Source: Marvania coccoides (taxonomy: Eukaryota; Chlorophyta; Trebouxiophyceae; Chlorellales; Chlorellaceae). From it: DNA of 64,000 nucleotides. Where the stretch lies: assembly GCA_963854735.1 (NCBI GenBank), contig OY978099.1, positions 2,170,001 through 2,234,000 of the forward strand, in the 5' to 3' direction. Under the pieces are notes generated by a model that worked only from the letters and a program-made list of their open reading frames with translations, was not told the origin of the DNA and ran no database searches. Positions 59,582-64,000 of this stretch are shown here, one piece after another. Each line of letters starts with the position of its first letter. Within the stretch, counting starts at the first letter, position 1. The position numbers and the translations under genes were made by a program.

Positions 59582-60727
59582 GAAGCATCCACATCATACT
59601 CAAGACCCCCTGCCGCACCCATTCCTGACCAATACTGGCGCCCAACGGCCGCGCCTCGCCACCGCCCAGCGCAAGAAGAAATTTCTCAAGACAAGTTCAA
59701 GTACCCCCGTACCCCTCTGCGCCGCACGCCAGAGCCTCGCGCAGCTCCCAGCAGCAATCCAACAACTAGTTATTACGTGCCAATTGCCACACATGGCCGC
59801 TCTGAGGGCGAAGACGAAGAGCGTATTTCACCGGCAGACAAGCCCTGCCCGGTAGCCTCCGCCCGCGAGGATTTCTCCGTAGATAAGACCGCGCCGCCAC
59901 CGCGCCACCTGCCCGCGCCACAGCCTGATCACCTGTCGCCCGAGGCCAGCACCTCTACTGCTGCCGCATGCAGCACCGACCTGCCACAGGCCTGCACCAA
60001 GACCATGGCCAGGCCAGCCACCAAGACCCCGGCGAGGCCTGCCGCCGAAACCACGGCCAATACGACCGCCAAGACCCACGCCAGCGCCGCCCAGCCCAAG
60101 GCCAACGCCGCAGCCACCGCCGCTGCCAAGAAAAACAAGAACAAGACCAGCCGCCTCCCGTGCCCCATCCAAGAGCACCTGGACATCATGAGCAACGACA
60201 TTGAGCTCCAATGACTCTACGCCTACACGGATGCCATCCTCCCCAGGGAGTTTTGCCGCCGCCTCCCCACCTTTTGTCTCCCCGGCCGCATCGGCGCCAT
60301 CGACGACGCCAACGTCCTTTTTGACTCTGGCGCTACGGGCAGCACCCTTATCTCCCAGGCCACCGCCAAGCGGCACGGTTTCACCATTGCCCCCGGCCCC
60401 CCACGTTCCGTCGAAGTTGCCGATGGCCGCGTCACCATCCAAAGCGACATTGTCCCCCGCTTGGACCTGGAGATCCGCACCTCCACGGGCACCTTCTCGA
60501 CAACCCTTTCCAACGTGTTAGTTCTGCCCTTAGCCAATTATGACATCACCCTCGGCGAATATTTCTTCGAACAACATCAAGTAGACCTCTCCACCAGCCG
60601 CAAATCCGTCACCCTCGGCCCCATTGGCACCCGCACCGCCCTTGCCATCGGCGAGCCCGCTCCCCCGCGGCCATCCCTGGTCTCCGCCTCCGCGCTCCAC
60701 CGCTCTCTCCGCCACCACTATGATTAA
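59582..60727 (+). pseudogene. Linker and aspartic protease of the Ty3-like element
   Basis: Same frame as gag. A Pro/Ala/Thr-rich linker (to 60,211, ending SNDIELQ) is followed by TGA, then the protease: VLFDSGATGSTLISQATAKR with the catalytic D-S-G at about 60,324, VEVADGRVTIQSDIV, LVLPLANYDITLGEYFFEQH, and a stop at 60,725-60,727. The domain is intact apart from the upstream TGA. It would cleave Gag; with no polymerase the element is non-autonomous. Confidence 0.75.
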
Positions 60728-60924
60728 GGGGGGGTGCTTATGCAGGTCTTACGAAATTGCTTACAGTAGGCGTATGCATAGGCTTACCGTAGGCTTACCA
60801 AAAATATGTAAGCCTATTGTAAGCCTAGAGCTCTTGTAAGCATAGGCTTGTGCAGGGCTTATGCAGGGCTTAACTTGGCACAAACGTAGTCCAGGCTTAC
60901 GATTTGTAAGCCATGCTTACAACC
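60728..60924 (+). repeat. TAAGCC/GGCTTA-rich block
   Basis: Begins GGTGCTTATGCAGGTCTTACG (compare 39,284) and contains about a dozen TAAGCC, GGCTTA or CTTATGCAGG words in both orientations, ending GTAAGCCATGCTTAC. Dense short inverted words of this type are usual in subterminal regions of DNA transposons. Confidence 0.6.
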
Positions 60925-61563
60925 ACAAATCTAGAAAGCCACGAATATGGGTTTAATGGGTTTACATCTGGTTGTTACGTCTCCTACAGAAGGTGCTCTT
61001 ATAGAGACCTGCAAGGCGACGTGCCACTTCCCGCCACAGTAAGGCGGGTACCCCCTTCCATCCGCTGGGATCGACCCCCGGTACGGTGGACGTACGGATA
61101 CTGCCACTACGCCGGTGACCGCTCCGCCGCCCACAGTTAAGGCTCTGGCCCCCGCCTTCCGGAGTCCCCCAGCGGCGCGACCGACTAAAATTAAGGGAAA
61201 AGCAGGGTTCTCCTGACGGCAACGGCCCGTCAGGTTTGGGGTTCACGCTTGGGCAATGCTGGCCCGCCCAGCACCCCTCCCATCTACAGCGGTCACTCAA
61301 CCCCTGGCTAAAGGGTTTTTGATGTAGTACCCGGTGTGCTCACTGAAATAAGTGGCGCCAGCCTTTTGTACCCGTCCATTAGAGACTGCGATACCACGGG
61401 GAAGTGATGCATCCGACGTTGCAGTGCAGTAAACTACCAAAGTTTACGCACTGGCAGCTTCAATGAGCTAACTAGTAGGGAGCGCGAACCACCGAACGTG
61501 CATACATAATAAATGGAAGTTAAATAAACAGACTCATCTCGCAAAGTTTCATCTCATAACTTG
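60925..61563. other. No gene recognised; GC-rich then AT-rich
   Basis: 60,950-61,300 is GC-rich with short frames on both strands and no motif. 61,300-61,560 looks like a 3' UTR or leader. No repeat partner in the window. Confidence 0.35.
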
Positions 61564-62525
61564 GCTCTCTCTCTCTGTCTCTCTCTCTCTCCGTGCGCCA
61601 GTCTTGTACGCCTCCTACACGTCCTCCAGGATTGCCCGCACCAGGGCCGCCACCTGGGTGAGTTCTGCCTCCTCCAGCTCCAGCAGGCTTCTCGTCGTTG
61701 GTGATGCAGCCAGCGCTGCAGTCGCCGGAGCGCGCGCTTGGAGGAGGGCGGGGCAGGTACGCAGGATGTGCGCGTCATGGTGCTGGCCCTGCTCCGCGCA
61801 GAGCGGGCACTGAGCTGGTGGGTGCCAAACTCCGCTCTCCCCCGCTCGTGGGACACGAATCCACCGCACCCCAAGCCGAAAGCGCGACAGCGCTGCTCTG
61901 TCCGCTCGCTGCAGCAAGCTGAGGTGGCGGTGCTGCTCGTACGCCTCGACGGTGAGCGGCATTTGGTACCAGGTGTCGAGGTAGTGGCGCATCTGCTGGC
62001 TGGGCGACGTCATCAGTGCTGCCAGCCACTTCTCCTCGGCGTTGGTGTGCAGCAGCTCGGAGGCGTCGTCCTTGAGAGCCCCGGCAATGGTCATGACACC
62101 CATCGCTTGCAGCATAGCGCGCGCCTCCGCTGCCCAGCACGGTGGTGCCGCCGCCCTCGGCGCCGCCGCTTGCAGCCCAACCGCCGCCGCCGCCGCCGCC
62201 GTCACCTCCGCTGCTGCTCGCATCGCCTCATCTCCCTCCGCCATCTCCACGCTGGCCAGGAACGCCTGGCGGGCGAGGTGGTCCTCTGGGAGCTCGTGCA
62301 GCCGAGTCCAAAAGCGCAGCACCGCTGTAGCGAAACGGATTTCCACCGGCCACATCGCTGCCTCCACCAGCAGCGCCGCCGTATTGATCCCCATCGTTGG
62401 AACCCCCAGCAGCGGGCGCAGAAAACACATGAGCAGGCGGTGGCTGCCTATATGGCTGCTGCCCAGCGGGTCTGCCGCCCACGCCGTCGCTGCTGCAGCC
62501 CCCCACACCTCCGTGCCCATAAGCA
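61564..62525 (-). pseudogene. C-terminal end of a second LINE family
   Basis: Reverse-strand frame of about 300 codons down to 61,615: MCFLRPLLGVPTMGINTAAL, a thumb-like IRFATAVLRFWTRLHEL, an alanine-rich linker, LLQRADRAALSRFRLGVRW, then a C-x-x-C-x(7)-H-x(4)-C knuckle (CPLCAEQGQHHDAHILRTC). The layout equals the C-terminus of the main LINE, but the identity is low, so it is a different family. The 3' end is a CT/GA-rich stretch at 61,561-61,594. The part upstream of the thumb is missing. Confidence 0.75.
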
Positions 62526-62592
62526 TGTTTACGAATAGTAAGCCTCCGGTAAGCCCATTGCCGCAAGCCTGTGGTAAGCCATGGCTTCCCAC
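62526..62592 (-). repeat. TAAGCC-rich block next to the 62.6-kb gene
   Basis: AGTAAGCCTCCGGTAAGCCC ... GTGGTAAGCCATGG, directly behind the stop of the gene at 62,634. The same hexamer word lies in a comparable position behind the KR-rich relic at 10.65-10.83 kb. Confidence 0.55.
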
Positions 62593-62633
62593 AGCCATAC
62601 CAACAATCGTGCTCCTCCACGCCCCCCTCCACG

Positions 62634-64000
62634 CTACTCTGCCCCGCTGTCGTTCTGCTCGTCGCCGCTGGGGCCATCCCTGTCTTCCTCGTTTTCGCCC
62701 TTGTTCTTCTTCTGCTGGCGCCGCTTCTTGGCCGGATCCTTCTGCTTCGCCCCACCCCTCTTGCCCTTGGCTCCCTTTGCGGTGGTGGTAGTAGGGCGAG
62801 GGTCCACCGTGGAGCCGCCAGCCAAGGCCTGAAATTCAGCAAAGTCATTTTTCAATGGGAGATATACAAATTCTCGCGTAATAGGAATATAGTCGTACCT
62901 CGTCAAGGTTGCGGCAAGCTCCAACGCTGCCCTCGTCTGCGCTATCTTTGCTAGTTGTTGGCGCAGCAGCAACTGTGCGGCTGCGCTGCGCCGTTGCCAG
63001 CTGGCTGGGGACCTTGCGGGGAGAGCGGCGCAGGGTGGGGATGTCGAGCTTGCCCCATTCGTCAGGAATGTCGCCGGTTCTCACGTGGTTGCCGTACCTA
63101 AATAGGGGAAAAGGAGAAGAAAAAACCTGGTGGCAGCAAATGTCATATGTGTTCATCAGCTTTCAGTAATACACGATAAATACGTCTTCCAGAAGTGCTT
63201 GGCGTGTCCGAGGAAGGTGTCCAGGTACCGCTGCTCCTTGGGGGTCAGCTTGCGGGGTGTCCTTTTCTGGGCAGCGGCCGCCACCTTCCTCAGCCGGTTG
63301 TTCACCCCCTGCATGTAGCGTATCATCTTCCGCCGCACCTGCTTGGTGTTGAGGGGTTTGGGGAATATCCTCCTCGGGTGCCCAGAGGCCATCACCCGGT
63401 TGAGGGCGGCAGCGAGCCCAGGGGCCCACTGGTTGTCCTCTGGGTCGCCTGACTACACCCCCTCAAACTCCCCAGTCTCGTCATTCATCTTGCAGAAGGT
63501 CCGGCACGCCTCGTGAATCTCCCCGTCGAGGCCTACAAAATATGGGCAACGGGGCTCCAAATTCAGGCAGACTCAGCATAAACAGTGTGGTATTGGAGGG
63601 CCGATGCCCAGTAGTGTATTTTCTGGTTTTAAGAATAATTTACCACTGTTTTGGGGAGCGCGCTTCCTCGACCCGTCCCCCTCTCCAGGGTCTTCTTGCT
63701 CAGGGTCCTCCTCCCCTGCCTCCGGGTGGGCGGGCGTGCAGGCGGCTGCCGCAGCGCGGTGGGCAGAAGAACTATCCCCCACAACTACCTGGTAAAACAG
63801 ATCTGCCTTGGCCATACCCGCTTTCCTGCGCGCAGTAAAAAACGGCAATTCTTTATTTGCAGACAAGTATAAAATGAGACCATGTCATAAACTTACTGCA
63901 GCTGAGCACCAAGAAGTTCCTTGGCCAAATCCTCGTCCTCGATGGCGAGGGCGAGGTGCTCCACAATCTCCTCTGCCGTGAAGACCGTGTAGTCATCTGC
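62634..64000 (-). CDS. Multi-exon gene of unknown function (runs off right edge), one in-frame TAG
   Basis: Exons on the reverse strand: beyond 64,000 to 63,897; 63,825-63,644; 63,532-63,175; 63,097-62,899; 62,828-62,634. The introns are 71, 111, 77 and 70 nt, all GT-AG, and every junction keeps the frame (about 345 codons visible). The only break is TAG at 63,453-63,455; a 30-nt GT...CAG segment around it (63,427-63,456) would restore the frame if removed. The start of the visible part is acidic-helical (IVEHLALAIEDEDLAKELL). The middle is E/D/P-rich, then comes a basic helical domain (RRIFPKPLNTKQVRRKMIRY, LTPKEQRYLDTFLGHAKHFW), then YGNHVRTGDIPDEWGKLDIP. The C-terminal tail is lysine-rich (KKRRQQKKNKGE) and ends acidic. 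No known domain recognised. Its position behind a TAAGCC block suggests a transposon gene. Confidence 0.6.

Larger units (their letters stand above)
58172..60727 (+). mobile_element. Ty3-like gag-protease element without polymerase
   Basis: After the LTR come a primer-binding-like TGGTTTCGACTCATTTGC (58,175-58,192), a leader, gag, a proline/alanine-rich linker and a retroviral-type aspartic protease. The frame ends at 60,727 with no RT or integrase and no 3' LTR before other repeats begin. One reading frame runs from 58,355 to 60,727, broken only by TGA at 59,579-59,581 and 60,212-60,214. Confidence 0.82.

Overview
The window reads as nuclear DNA of a unicellular eukaryote, most likely an alga. 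At least three genes carry GT-AG introns of about 70-110 nt. The reverse-strand 24.3-25.6 kb methyltransferase, the 32.6-33.3 kb RWP-RK gene and the 62.6-64 kb gene each keep one reading frame across four exons or more when their introns are removed. One spliced gene is an RWP-RK transcription factor, a family best known from green algae and plants but also found elsewhere, so the lineage stays open. There is no bacterial operon structure, and no rRNA gene, CRISPR array or telomere repeat. Two kinds of DNA alternate: AT-rich stretches with host-like genes and GC-richer blocks of transposable elements. The host-like genes are mostly single-exon and encode short proteins with an N-terminal membrane anchor and a lumenal sugar-modifying domain. 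Layout: 0-15 kb holds a partial glycosyltransferase-like gene at the left edge, a broken spliced gene, a GT-A-like transferase, an FkbM methyltransferase, a GT77-type transferase and an SGNH/esterase-like protein. The convergent FkbM/SGNH pair has been duplicated, with each copy keeping a different intact gene, and one copy later received two small transposons whose empty sites are still readable in the other copy. 15-34 kb is a nest of retroelements: LINE 3' fragments, a tRNA-type SINE, Ty3-like elements including a gag-only element with indistinguishable LTRs, and a decayed Helitron with a recognisable 3' end. It also holds a four-exon METTL24/FkbM-like gene and a 136-residue RWP-RK gene. 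35-44 kb carries two fucosyltransferase-like genes among LINE pieces and a dimeric repeat family. 45-48.9 kb is the most complete LINE (ORF1, endonuclease, RT end, zinc-knuckle tail) with an internal deletion. 48.9-57.45 kb is a giant palindrome: two arms of about 4.2 kb around a 116-bp spacer, each with an identical FkbM gene and the 3' end of a chromodomain Ty3 element. 57.5-64 kb holds a SINE with a long ATT tail inside a Ty3 LTR, a gag-protease element, another LINE end, and a multi-exon gene of unknown function that runs off the right edge. How the genes may work together (inference): eight intact or near-intact genes plus one partial gene resemble Golgi enzymes that transfer, methylate or deacylate sugars. 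They look like an accessory set acting on cell-surface or secreted glycans, enlarged and broken by transposon-driven duplication. Their substrates cannot be read from the sequence.
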